A stretch of DNA of 64,000 nucleotides from assembly GCA_900546365.1 (NCBI GenBank), contig URCF01000006.1:71974-135973 (forward strand). Reading direction: 5' to 3'. Position 1 is the stretch's first letter, and every line of letters starts with the position of its first letter. Positions 32,688 through 42,400 of this stretch are shown here, piece after piece. The stretch comes from an uncultured Porphyromonadaceae bacterium. GTDB taxonomy: Bacteria > Bacteroidota > Bacteroidia > Bacteroidales > Muribaculaceae. The notes beneath the pieces are model-generated. The model was not told the origin of the DNA. It saw only the letters and a program-made list of their open reading frames with translations, and searched no databases. A program made the position numbers and the translations under genes.

Positions 32688-35600
32688 ATGAAAAGATACA
32701 ACCTGATCAACAATTGTCTTGGTTGGTTTTGCTTCGTGGTGGCTGCGGTGAGCTATCTGCTCACTGTGGAGCCCACAGCAAGCTTCTGGGACTGTCCCGA
32801 GTTCATTCTGCAAGCTTTCAAGCTTGAAGTTGGCCACCCGCCGGGCAACCCTATATTCATGCTCGCGGCACGATTTTTTGTCAATTTTGCCGGCGGCGAC
32901 ATCTCCAAAATAGCCTTGATGGTCAACTCTATGTCGGCTCTGCTGAGCGCGGCCACCATTCTGCTACTGTTCTGGACCATCACCCATCTGGTGCGCCGGC
33001 TGGTGGTGAGCGACAATGCCTCCGGGGTGTCTCCGCTGAAAATGCTGGTGATTTTCGGCAGCGGTTTCTGCGGTGCCATGATGTATGCCTGGAGCGACAC
33101 GTTCTGGTTCTCAGCCGTTGAGGGCGAGGTGTATGCTTTCTCCTCGTTCTGCACTGCGCTGGTGTTCTGGCTCATCCTCAAATGGGAAAACCGCGCCGAC
33201 CGTCCCCACAGCGACAAATATCTGATACTGATAGCCTATATCATTGGCATAAGCATAGGCGTGCATCTGCTCAACCTCCTCTGTATCCCGGCCATCGTGC
33301 TGGTGATTTACTACCGCAAATGGGCCAAAACCTCTGCTGTCGGTTCACTGATAGCACTGGGTGTGTCGTTTGTGATTGTAGGCCTGATTCTCTACGGTCT
33401 TGTGCCCGGATTCATCGAGGTGTCGCAAGGGTTTGAACTGTTCTGTGTCAACACCCTCGGCATGAGCTTCAACATGGGTGTGCTGGTATATGCCATCATC
33501 CTTGTGGCTTCGCTGATATGGTGCATCCGCGCGCTCTACAAGCAGGAGAGCCCCAACGCCATCCGCGTGTCATTCCTCCTCAGCGTCATCCTCTCGGGCA
33601 TACCGTTCATTGGCGACGGTGCCTTGATTCCCACCATCATCATCTGCGGACTGGCGGTGTATCTGTGGGTGGCCAAAAAGCTCCCCGTGAGGATTCTCAA
33701 CATCGCGGCGGTAAGCATACTGGTGATTTTCGCCGGCTACTCCTCCTACGCTCTGCTGCTGATCCGCTCATCGGCCCACACCCCGATGAACCAGAATGCC
33801 CCCGACAACGTGTTTGCCCTGTCGTCCTACCTCAACCGCGAGCAGTACGGCGACCGCCCCTTGTTCTACGGCGAGACCCTCAACTCAGGCATAGTGTATG
33901 AAGTGGGGTCGGACGACACCACCACTCCACTCGCCACCGAAGGCAAGGAGCTGTATGCCAAGCAGGTGAAAACCCAGCCCGGCGAAAAGGACAAATACCT
34001 GATGACCGGACGAAAAAAGAAATATGTGATGACTCCGGAGCTCAACATGGTGCTCCCGCGCATCTATAGTCCTGAGCACCAAACCGCCTACGCCGACTGG
34101 CTCGGCGAACCCGGCGGACGCGTGACCGGCTCGCCTGTCACTGCCACCGAATATGTGGACGCCAACGGCAACAAACTCCAGACCTCCACCAAAATACGCC
34201 CCACTTTTGCCGAAAATATGCAGTTCCTCCTCGGCTACCAGCTCAACCACATGTACTGGCGCTATTTCTTGTGGAACTTCGCCGGAAGACAAAACGACAT
34301 CCAGGGCAACGGTGCTGTCAACCAAGGCAACTGGATCAGCGGAATTCCGTTTATCGACAACCCTCGCCTCGGCGACCAGAGCCTGCTCCCCTACGACCAA
34401 GGCGAAGGAAATGCTGGACACAATGTGTTCTATATGCTTCCTCTCCTGCTCGGCATAATCGGCCTTGGATGGCAGGCATTCACCTCCAAGCGCGGCATTG
34501 AGCAGTTCTGGGTGGTGTTCTTCCTCTTCTTCATGACCGGTATCGCCATTGTGCTCTACCTCAACCAAACACCCACACAGCCTCGTGAGCGTGACTATGC
34601 CTACGCCGGTTCGTTCTACGCTTTCGCCATCTGGGTGGGAATGGGTGTGGCCGGACTGTGGCGCCTCGGCACCATGCTGCTCCGCAACAAGAAACAGGCT
34701 TGCGCTCTGGCCGACAATGAGGCTACCAATGAACCCGAAGGCCCTTGCAAACGCAACTCGATAATCTGTGCCATGGTGGCTGCTGTGGTAGGAGTGTTTG
34801 TGCCGCTGCAAGTGGTGTCGCAGACATGGGACGACCACGACCGCTCGGGCCGCTATACAACCCGCGACTTCGGCAACAACTACCTTGAGTCGCTGGATGA
34901 AAACGCCATCATATTCACCAACGGCGACAACGACACCTTCCCCTTGTGGTATGCACAGGAGGTGGAGGGACGCCGCACCGATGTGAAAGTGGTGAACCTT
35001 TCGTATCTCACCACCGACTGGTATGTGGACCAGATTCGCCGCCCGAGCTACGACGCTCCGGGTATTGACATGCAGGCCAAACCGCAGGATTACGCCTACG
35101 ACCGCATGCAGTTTGCCTACATCATACAGCCTGACACCACCCCCACAGATGCACGCCAGAGCCTCCGCGAACTTTATGCCCCCGATGCACGCAAAAATTC
35201 GTGGGGTGTGCCCGTGCTCAAGCATCCTGTGATGTATATGCCGGTGGACGAGCAGGCAGCTATCGCAGCCGGCCGGGTGAGCGCCGCCGACTCGGCACGT
35301 ATCCAGCCTGCCCTGCTGCTCGACATGACCAGACAGCCGGAGCGCGGACTGCGCCTGAGCCAGATTATCGGCCTCGACATGATCTCCACCTCCCTGGCCA
35401 ACGGCTGGAACCGCCCGATATATTTCGCCATGACTGTGCCCGACCAATACTATATGGGACTCTCGCCATACCTGCGCAACACCGGTCTGGCCTACGAGGT
35501 GACCCCAATCTACAATCCCGCACAGGCCACTGCCATCAACACCGACAAGATGTATCGCAACGTGACCGAACGGTTTGCTTGGGGCGGCCTCGACAAGGTG

Positions 35601-36221
35601 ACCAAGCCCGGTCAGATATATCTTGACGAAACAGTGCGCCGTATGGTGACTACCAACCGCTCGGCAATGCTCGACCTCGCCATCGCCCTCGTGCAGGAGG
35701 GTTATGGCACTCAGGTGAAGATTGACTCCCTCGCCCACTCCGAGAAGGAGCTTAAGGAGCTCACCGCATACCGCGATGACCGCTTCAACAAGGCGCGCAA
35801 TGTGCTCGACCTCATCCGCACCAAGCTGCCGGTGGAGGCTATGCCCTACGCTGTGCAGGTGGGTCAGCAGATTGGTGAAGAGTATGCCACCCTCGGCGTG
35901 CTCACAGGCAACAAGGCCGACACCGAGAAGGGTCTCAAGATCATCCGCGACGAGATTGAACGGTATGCGGCAAACGTGGTGTACTACCAGAGCCTCAACG
36001 CTTGGCAATACGCCTCGCTGCCACGCGCCGACATGTATATCGACCGCTACCACCTGATGGAGCTGCTGCAAAGCTATGTGAGCTTCGGCGGCGACTATGA
36101 TGAGATCACCCGATGGCTCACGGAGCGCGGCGTCAATCTCGCACGCCAGCAAGCCTATCTACAGCAGCAGGAGCAGTATCAGCAGTCGGTTGATATGCCG
36201 CAGGAAATTGTGGAAGAATAA
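32688..36221 (+). CDS. DUF2723 multi-pass membrane protein, GT-C-like (TMEM260 relatives)
   Basis: The protein has 1177 residues. About eleven to thirteen hydrophobic helices fill residues 1-380 and 590-740, followed by a soluble C-terminal region to the end. The N-terminal ASFWDCPEFILQAFKLEVGH followed by PPGNP (about 35-60) is the DUF2723 signature, with the acidic D/E pair expected of a GT-C glycosyltransferase. The eukaryotic relative TMEM260 is a protein O-mannosyltransferase, so protein O-glycosylation, common in Bacteroidota, is a plausible role. NGDNDTFPLWYAQEVEG in the periplasmic part is another conserved block. It is the first of three genes, with the deacetylase 11 bases on. Confidence 0.87.
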   Translation: MKRYNLINNCLGWFCFVVAAVSYLLTVEPTASFWDCPEFILQAFKLEVGHPPGNPIFMLAARFFVNFAGGDISKIALMVNSMSALLSAATILLLFWTITHLVRRLVVSDNASGVSPLKMLVIFGSGFCGAMMYAWSDTFWFSAVEGEVYAFSSFCTALVFWLILKWENRADRPHSDKYLILIAYIIGISIGVHLLNLLCIPAIVLVIYYRKWAKTSAVGSLIALGVSFVIVGLILYGLVPGFIEVSQGFELFCVNTLGMSFNMGVLVYAIILVASLIWCIRALYKQESPNAIRVSFLLSVILSGIPFIGDGALIPTIIICGLAVYLWVAKKLPVRILNIAAVSILVIFAGYSSYALLLIRSSAHTPMNQNAPDNVFALSSYLNREQYGDRPLFYGETLNSGIVYEVGSDDTTTPLATEGKELYAKQVKTQPGEKDKYLMTGRKKKYVMTPELNMVLPRIYSPEHQTAYADWLGEPGGRVTGSPVTATEYVDANGNKLQTSTKIRPTFAENMQFLLGYQLNHMYWRYFLWNFAGRQNDIQGNGAVNQGNWISGIPFIDNPRLGDQSLLPYDQGEGNAGHNVFYMLPLLLGIIGLGWQAFTSKRGIEQFWVVFFLFFMTGIAIVLYLNQTPTQPRERDYAYAGSFYAFAIWVGMGVAGLWRLGTMLLRNKKQACALADNEATNEPEGPCKRNSIICAMVAAVVGVFVPLQVVSQTWDDHDRSGRYTTRDFGNNYLESLDENAIIFTNGDNDTFPLWYAQEVEGRRTDVKVVNLSYLTTDWYVDQIRRPSYDAPGIDMQAKPQDYAYDRMQFAYIIQPDTTPTDARQSLRELYAPDARKNSWGVPVLKHPVMYMPVDEQAAIAAGRVSAADSARIQPALLLDMTRQPERGLRLSQIIGLDMISTSLANGWNRPIYFAMTVPDQYYMGLSPYLRNTGLAYEVTPIYNPAQATAINTDKMYRNVTERFAWGGLDKVTKPGQIYLDETVRRMVTTNRSAMLDLAIALVQEGYGTQVKIDSLAHSEKELKELTAYRDDRFNKARNVLDLIRTKLPVEAMPYAVQVGQQIGEEYATLGVLTGNKADTEKGLKIIRDEIERYAANVVYYQSLNAWQYASLPRADMYIDRYHLMELLQSYVSFGGDYDEITRWLTERGVNLARQQAYLQQQEQYQQSVDMPQEIVEE

Positions 36222-36232
36222 TACTCTGCCCG

Positions 36233-36853
36233 ATGTTCATCGAACAGCCCCCACTGCTCTACCGCCTGCTCTTCCCCGAGGCCACATGGCGCATCAAGCG
36301 ACGCAACCGCAAGGTGGTGTATCTCACTTTCGACGACGGCCCCGTGCCGGAGGTCACCCCCTGGGTGCTTGACATCCTCGACAAGCACAACATAAAAGCC
36401 ACCTTCTTCATGGTGGGCGACAATGTGCGGCGCAACCCTGCGCTTTTTGAGGAAGTGAAGCGCCGCGGACACTCCTACGGCAACCACACCATGCACCATC
36501 TCCAGGGGATGCACACCGGACGCCGGCAATACATGCGCGACATCACCGAGGCCGATGCACTGATTGACAGCTCGCTGTTCCGTCCGCCCCACGGACTTAT
36601 GCGGTGGAGCCAGGCCGCTGCCATCAAAAACCATTACAACATCGTGATGTACGACCTCGTGGCACGCGACTACTCTCGCCGCCAAACTCCCGAGCAAGTA
36701 CTCAAAAATGTGAAAAAATATGCCCGCAACGGCTCCATCATTGTGTTTCACGACTCGCTTAAGGCGCAAGCCAACCTCCGCGCCACTCTTGAAGACGCCA
36801 TAGTATGGCTTAAGGAGCAAGGTTATGAGTTCTGCCCCATCCAGATGCTCTGA
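36233..36853 (+). CDS. Polysaccharide deacetylase (NodB homology domain)
   Basis: The protein has 206 residues, essentially one NodB domain, with a possible short N-terminal anchor but no clear signal peptide. TFDDGP lies at 32-37 (metal-binding second aspartate), the metal histidines H85 and H89 in GNHTMHH, RPPHGLMRW is the substrate arginine/proline block and VFHDS is near the end. It removes N- or O-acetyl groups from a glycan; the target is unknown. It lies directly after the DUF2723 gene, and queG starts inside its 3' end. Confidence 0.9.
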   Translation: MFIEQPPLLYRLLFPEATWRIKRRNRKVVYLTFDDGPVPEVTPWVLDILDKHNIKATFFMVGDNVRRNPALFEEVKRRGHSYGNHTMHHLQGMHTGRRQYMRDITEADALIDSSLFRPPHGLMRWSQAAAIKNHYNIVMYDLVARDYSRRQTPEQVLKNVKKYARNGSIIVFHDSLKAQANLRATLEDAIVWLKEQGYEFCPIQML

Positions 36854-37775
36854 CACTGTCAAGGAGATTCTGCTCGGGCATGGTGCCTGCCGCGTGGCTA
36901 TTGCATCGGTGAGCCCCGTGGACCCGCAGGCGCAAGAGCTGTATGCCCGCTGGTTAGAGGCGGGAAACCATGGCTCCATGCAGTATCTTGAAAACTATCC
37001 AGACATCAGACGCAACCCACAGCTACTGCTGCCGGGAGCAAGGAGCATTATCTGCTGCGCCTTCGCCTACCACCCCGCGCCCGTAAACGCCCCTCTACGC
37101 ATCGCTTCATACGCGTTGGGCACAGATTATCACCTCGCCATCCGCGAGCGGCTGGAGCGGGCTGCAAATGCCCTCAGAGAGCTGCTCGGAGGTGACACAA
37201 GAGTATGCGTTGACACTGCACCGCTGCGCGAGCGGTATTGGGCGGTGCGCTCCGGACTCGGAGTGATGGGGATGAACAACCATGTCATAATCCCCGGAAT
37301 CGGCAGCTACATACTCCTTGGCGAAATTCTGACCACTGCCGAGCTGCCCCCCGACACTCCGATGGACGGCGACTGCGGACAATGCGGACGGTGCGTCAAA
37401 GCATGCCCCACCGGCGCCCTGCAGCCCGACGGAAGCGTGGACGCACGCAAATGCCTGTCGTATCTCACCATCGAGCACCGCGGCGCGTTTGAACCCGACA
37501 CCGACCTCCATGGATGCCTCTACGGATGCGACAGATGCGCCGCCGCATGTCCCCACAACCGCCACGCCGACACCACCGGGACAATTCCCGAACTACAGCC
37601 TCGCCAAGAGCTGTTGAAGCTCACTCTCGAAGAGTGCCTCACAATGAGCCAGCAACAATTCTCCACCCTTTTCCGCCATAGCGCCATCAAGCGCACCAAG
37701 CTCGCCGGCCTGCGCCGCAACGCCGAGCAGATAGCTAAAAAGTCGCATGGGTCCGAAGGCCCACACGACTTATAA
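36825..37775 (+). CDS. queG: Epoxyqueuosine reductase
   Basis: It reduces epoxyqueuosine to queuosine in tRNA, using cobalamin and two [4Fe-4S] clusters. The protein has 316 residues, with the first ferredoxin motif CGQCGRCVKACPTGAL at about 184-199, the second at GCDRCAAACPHNRHAD (about 234-249) and the N-terminal block ARSIICCAFAYHPAP typical of QueG. The ATG at 36825 overlaps the deacetylase gene by 29 bases; no better ATG lies downstream before conserved sequence. It ends in the first unit of the 9-bp repeat tract between it and recA. Confidence 0.93.
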   Translation: MSSAPSRCSDTVKEILLGHGACRVAIASVSPVDPQAQELYARWLEAGNHGSMQYLENYPDIRRNPQLLLPGARSIICCAFAYHPAPVNAPLRIASYALGTDYHLAIRERLERAANALRELLGGDTRVCVDTAPLRERYWAVRSGLGVMGMNNHVIIPGIGSYILLGEILTTAELPPDTPMDGDCGQCGRCVKACPTGALQPDGSVDARKCLSYLTIEHRGAFEPDTDLHGCLYGCDRCAAACPHNRHADTTGTIPELQPRQELLKLTLEECLTMSQQQFSTLFRHSAIKRTKLAGLRRNAEQIAKKSHGSEGPHDL

Positions 37776-37803
37776 GATTTATAGGATTTATAAGATTTAT
37801 CGG
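37768..37803. repeat. Degenerate 9-bp tandem repeat, four units
   Basis: Units ACTTATAAG, ATTTATAGG, ATTTATAAG, ATTTATCGG between the convergent ends of queG and recA. The first unit contains the queG stop codon. Confidence 0.8.
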
Positions 37804-37812
37804 ATTTAAATC

Positions 37813-38994
37813 CTACTTATCCTCGTCAATAGAAAATTCGTCAGGAAGATCCTCATCAAAATCAAGAGCATCGAGCTCATCCTCAGCCACATCATCGGCA
37901 GTAATGGCATCTATTTCACTTGTGGCCTGTTTCTTGACCATAGGCTTGTTTCCCTTGGCCTTGAGCGCATCCATGATCAGCGCCTCCAGTTCATCGGCAA
38001 GCTCAGGGTTATCGGCTATCACCTGACGCGCAGCCTCGCGTCCCTGGGCTATCTTGGTGCCGTTGTAGCTGAACCATGAGCCGCTTTTCTTGACGATTCC
38101 GAGCTCCACGCCAAGGTCTATAATCTCACCGGTGTGAGAGATACCCTCGCCAAAGAGGATGTCGAAAGTAGCGCCCTTGAAAGGAGGTGCCACCTTGTTC
38201 TTCACCACCTTCACACGGGTGGTGCGGCCGAGGATATTCTCCTCCTTGCCATCCTTGATTTTGGCACCGCCGCGGATATCGATACGCACCGAGCTGTAGA
38301 ACTTCAAGGCATTGCCGCCGGTGGTGGTTTCAGATGGACCGAACATTGTGCCGCCGATTTTCTCACGCAGCTGGTTGATGAAAATGCAGCAGGTGTTGGT
38401 GCGGGAGATGACGCCTGTGAGCTTGCGCATGGCCTGCGACATCAGTCGTGCCTGAAGGCCCACATTGCGGTCACCCATCTCACCCTCGATTTCCGACTTG
38501 GGAGTGAGAGCGGCCACAGAGTCCACCACAAGTATGTCGATGGCGGATGAGCGGATGAGCTGCTCGGCAATCTCGAGAGCCTGCTCGCCGGTGTCGGGCT
38601 GGGCAATAAGCAGATTGTTGACATCCACACCCAGACCCTCGGCATAGAAGCGGTCAAAAGCATGCTCGGCATCGATTATGGCGGCCACTCCGCCGTTTTT
38701 CTGAGCCTGCGCGATGGCATGGATGGCGAGAGTTGTTTTACCGGACGATTCCGGGCCGAAAATCTCCACGATACGGCCGCGGGGATAACCACCCACACCG
38801 AGAGCGTAGTTCAGGCCGATGGAACCGGTAGGAATCACCTCCACATCGTCCACCACATCATCGCCGAGCTTCATCACGGCACCGCGGCCATAGTTCTTCT
38901 CTATTTTGTCAAGCGCGGCCTGCAGGGCACTGAGCTTGGTATTCTGTGTGCCTGTGGCCTCCTTGGCGCTTTTCTTGGTTTCTTTCTTTGCCAT
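37813..38994 (-). CDS. recA: Recombinase A
   Basis: This ATP-dependent strand-exchange protein of homologous recombination and the SOS signal has 393 residues. Walker A GPESSGKT is at 80-87, the Walker B segment is ILVVDSVAAL, L1/L2 regions are EGEMGD and NQLREKIGGTMFGPSETTTGG, and the acidic tail is long (DDVAEDELDALDFDEDLPDEFSIDEDK). An extra lysine-rich N-terminus of about 18 residues precedes the usual start. A -7 box lies 38 bases upstream. Confidence 0.98.
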   Translation of the reverse strand: MAKKETKKSAKEATGTQNTKLSALQAALDKIEKNYGRGAVMKLGDDVVDDVEVIPTGSIGLNYALGVGGYPRGRIVEIFGPESSGKTTLAIHAIAQAQKNGGVAAIIDAEHAFDRFYAEGLGVDVNNLLIAQPDTGEQALEIAEQLIRSSAIDILVVDSVAALTPKSEIEGEMGDRNVGLQARLMSQAMRKLTGVISRTNTCCIFINQLREKIGGTMFGPSETTTGGNALKFYSSVRIDIRGGAKIKDGKEENILGRTTRVKVVKNKVAPPFKGATFDILFGEGISHTGEIIDLGVELGIVKKSGSWFSYNGTKIAQGREAARQVIADNPELADELEALIMDALKAKGNKPMVKKQATSEIDAITADDVAEDELDALDFDEDLPDEFSIDEDK

Positions 38995-39031
38995 ATTGAA
39001 TAGATATATGATTGTTTTTTATTTCCTAACA

Positions 39032-39039
39032 CAAAGGTA
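39032..39039 (-). promoter_or_regulatory. -7 box of recA
   Basis: TACCTTTG on the minus strand, 38 bases before the recA ATG. The TTG element lies only 14 bases further up, so the -33 part is uncertain. Confidence 0.6.
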
Positions 39040-39070
39040 ACAATAATGTCGGGCAAAAAGTGCGCACACA

Positions 39071-39090
39071 CAAGTTAAAGCAAGTTAAAG
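39071..39090. repeat. 10-bp tandem direct repeat upstream of recA
   Basis: CAAGTTAAAG occurs twice in immediate succession, ending 32 bases upstream of the recA -7 box. Its place just upstream of the expected -33 region suggests an operator, but no known regulator site is recognised. Confidence 0.6.
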
Positions 39091-39170
39091 TACATTTCCA
39101 TGGATTTTTGTTTTTCTCTATCACATAACTATTTAGCCACAATTTGAGATTTTTCTTGAATTTCTGCAGC

Positions 39171-39207
39171 AAAAAAACCCCGTTTCAGTGAACCATTCCC
39201 TCCGGGG
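39171..39207 (-). terminator. Weak terminator-like hairpin upstream of recA
   Basis: On the minus strand CCCCG...CGGGG (5-bp stem, 20-base loop) is followed by seven T. It may stop read-through into recA or end a short transcript from the -7-like box at 39228-39235. Confidence 0.4.
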
Positions 39208-39333
39208 AGCGTTATAAAGGTACATAGCAAAATTACTTTTTCCATTGCAAGAAATGTGATAATGATTGGTTTATTATCTAAGCGAGGAGGGTTGTGAAAC
39301 CGGTCCTCGTTTTAGATTTTAAAGGGATATAAA

Positions 39334-39378
39334 ATTTATAAGATTTATAAGACTCATAAGATTTATAAGATTCATAAG
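39334..39378. repeat. Degenerate 9-bp tandem repeat, five units
   Basis: Units ATTTATAAG, ATTTATAAG, ACTCATAAG, ATTTATAAG, ATTCATAAG. They lie directly beyond the GH85 terminator. Confidence 0.85.
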
Positions 39379-39384
39379 AAAAAG

Positions 39385-39416
39385 TTCAGGCGCCCCCGCA
39401 ACCGGGAGCGCCTGAA
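39385..39416 (-). terminator. Terminator of the third GH85 gene
   Basis: Stem TTCAGGCGC / GCGCCTGAA with further inner pairs CCCG/CGGG; on the minus strand it is followed by CTTTTTCTT. It lies about 30 bases after the GH85 stop. Confidence 0.85.
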
Positions 39417-39444
39417 TTATTGTAGTATATGCTTTAAGTCAAGC

Positions 39445-42400
39445 TTACTTGCGAACCACCTTGATGGTGCGGGCGAGCTGACCGTCGCGGAGCACGCGAA
39501 CGATGTAAACGCCCTGAACACCGAGGCGAACGCTCATGTTCTGACCGGCTTCCATAGCCTGAGCCTTCTGAGCCATCAGCATACCGCTGGTGTTGTAAAC
39601 CTCAACGGTGTAGTTGCCTGCTTCGGCGAACTGAACGAACAGACCATCGGCTACAGTGTAAGCCTCAACGCCGTCCTCTGTGTCAGCGGCAACGCCGTCG
39701 ATAGCGGAGGTTACAGAGAATACGGGATAATTCTTGGTGTCGGCACCGAGAGCGTTGGCAAGAGAGAGGGTCACAGTGTAGTCGCCGCCCATGCGGTTGT
39801 CACCGTAGGAGAGCTTGACGCTACCTTCACGGTCTGTACCGGTACCTTCGCTGAGAATACCCTTGCGGGCAGTCCAGGAAGGAGCGGTAGTAACTTCGTA
39901 AGCGCTGCCGGGCACGAAAGGCGAGCCCGCAGAGAATTCAGCTTCTACAGGCAGTGCGCCAGCCTGACCTTCATTTGCTGTTTGAGCATATTCGAAGAGA
40001 TAGGCAGGAATCTGCTTCTGACCCTTGGAGATGAAGCCATAGTTAGCATCAGCATCGCTTTCAAGATCCCAGAATGCAATCACATCCTCAGGCAGTGTTT
40101 CGAGAGTGCCGAGACCGGTCTTGGAGAGATTCACATCCTCCTGGGTCATAGCTTTACCCCAAATCTGGAAGTCGTCGATCACACCGTCCACGGCAGCCAT
40201 ACCGTTAGGACCTGCACCACCAACCTTAATCCAGTCGGTCTGAGCCAAGGGATAGTTGTCAATACACCAGTCGGTGTTTTCAGCATCTTTGCCGGAGCCG
40301 GATGCGAACGAAGCGTAGCCGGGGGTGAGTTCGATATCATCCCAACCGGAGTTGGAGTCACCGATAGCATTCTCACGGGTCATCTTGTTACACCACAGCC
40401 AGTTGCTCTTCTGAAGCACACCGTTGAGGTAGAAGCGTATGCGAACGCGGTTCTGTTCGTTGTATTCAAATACATATACGAGATGGTTCCACTTGGAAAC
40501 GCCGAGGTTGCCGTTGAGGTCAAGGTACAGACGGTTGCCGTCAGCACCGGAGTCAAGGCTCTTACCAAAGCCACCGTCGATGAGGTAGTTGCGGAACGAT
40601 CCTTCAACTGTACGGCTCCAGAAGTAGCCCCAGTTGTTCTTAGGCCATGAACCGAGACGGTTCTCAATCAAAAGAAGTGAACCGGGTGCAGCGGTGGGAT
40701 AAGTGTCAAGCTTGAGCCAGAAAGCAACAGAGAAGCTCTTGTAGGTGCCGATGCCGAGGTCGCTTACCTTAGTACCGAAAGCGAGCTCATTGAGATGAAC
40801 ACCGCGGGAACCGATACCGTTGGCTTCACGACCGGTGTAGCCGAGTTCAAGAGTTTCGTTGGGCTGGATTTGAACAGCGTTTTCAGCAGAAGCCTCATCA
40901 CCGTTGATGGTGAGAGATTCGATGATAGGCTGACGACCGGATCCGGGATCGGACACAGACACGAGACCCTCATGCTTAACGTCACCGGCATATACATCGT
41001 AGGCACCGGTCACATCAATACCTGCAACATCAAGACGAGTAGCGTTGCTTGCAGATGCGAGCACGTTGCCACCTTCATCGGTGAGCTTCCAGTCAACAGC
41101 GGGGTGAGCGGGGTCAACGAACTCTACATAGAATTCTTCACCGGTGGTGACAGGCGATTTGGATACCTTCAGATCTTCAACAGCAACATAGTCACCAACA
41201 GGAAGTTCTTCACTCCAAGCGATATCGGAAGCGGAAGAGAAGTCGAGAGACACTGCGCTGACACCAAACTGAATCTTGGTGGCACCTTCAGCGGGAGCGG
41301 AGAAAATCATGCCGGCCCATGAGCTGGTAGTGCCGAGGAACTGAGGTTCGGAATCCTTGTCGGTGCGGCTCCACAGACGGAACAGTGAAGTCTTCACATC
41401 AAGGTTGTAAACGGGTTCGCCGAGTTCCTTGGTGTTGGCCATTTTGAAGAATATCTTACCATCGACACCCTTGTAGTTGTTGGCAAGCACTTTGGCGCGG
41501 GTGATGATAGGAGCGGCAGGAGTTTCGTAAGAACCACCGGTGAGAGAGATTTCACCGATAAGCACTTCAAGATCATTAGCGTTGGCAAACTTCAAGCCGA
41601 GAGCTGCGATGGTACCGGTGAGGCCATTACGTGAGCTGAGAGTAAGAGTCTTCACCTGCCAGTCGGCATCGTAGTCAAGGTCGCCGTCAGCTTTGTTGGT
41701 AGAGTAGGTCTTGCCATCTTTGTCAAATACCATACCGTAGGTTTTCTGAGCCTGCTCGCTTTCAGAACCGAGCTTGGACCATACGAGTTCCATGTCACCG
41801 GAACCTTTGATCACCTTGTAGCGGATGGTGAGCTTGGCACCGTTCTTGGCCTCGAACTCTGTTTTAAAGAGGTGGAGGTAGCTGGCTTCAGTGTTGTTGG
41901 CAGTGATGCGGAGTGAGGTACCGCCCATATAAGCATCGTTCCAAGTGATGTTGGCATCGATGTTTTCAGCGGGAGTGGTACCGAGGTAGTCGGTAGCGAA
42001 CCAGAAACGCCATGTGGGCATGTAGTCCTGAACACCGAGGTTGTACCAGGGTCCTACGTGAGCTTCAGTGCCTTTCCAGTTGTACTGTGCACCGCCACCG
42101 ATGTTGAAGAAGGTTACGAACGGCTCTTTGGTAAGATCCCATTTCAAAGTGGAGCGGGCTTCCATGTAGCGCGACATACCCATGAAGTCTTTGGTAGCTG
42201 TCAGAGAGTTGACGGGATCCATCTTGTAGGCAGGATTGCGCTTACCGTTGGTGAACCAGTATTCGAGGTGTTTCTGATAGGTAGCCTGCTTGGCAGCGTC
42301 TGTTCCACCTTCCTGGTTACGGTTGATCCAGATGTAGTTCACCTGGTGGGCACCCCAGAGACCGATAGAATAGGGAATGTTGAGATGCTGATCCCATTCG

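Larger units (their letters stand above)
38995..39444. other. 450-base region between recA and the last GH85 gene
   Basis: In minus-strand order: GH85 terminator (39385-39416), five 9-bp repeats (39334-39378), a perfect TAATTTTG -7-like box (39228-39235), a weaker terminator (39171-39207), a 10-bp direct repeat (39071-39090) and the recA -7 box (39032-39039). No coding ORF. Confidence 0.75.

Noticed and set aside
33885..36152. 755-codon open frame on the minus strand opposite the DUF2723 gene
   Set aside because: It lies fully antisense to a well-supported gene; translation is His/Val/Gly-rich low-complexity with no domain. GC-rich codon use opens long antisense frames throughout this window.
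37768..39378. Could the short repeats be a CRISPR array?
   Set aside because: Units are 9 bp, contiguous, without spacers, and no cas gene is present.
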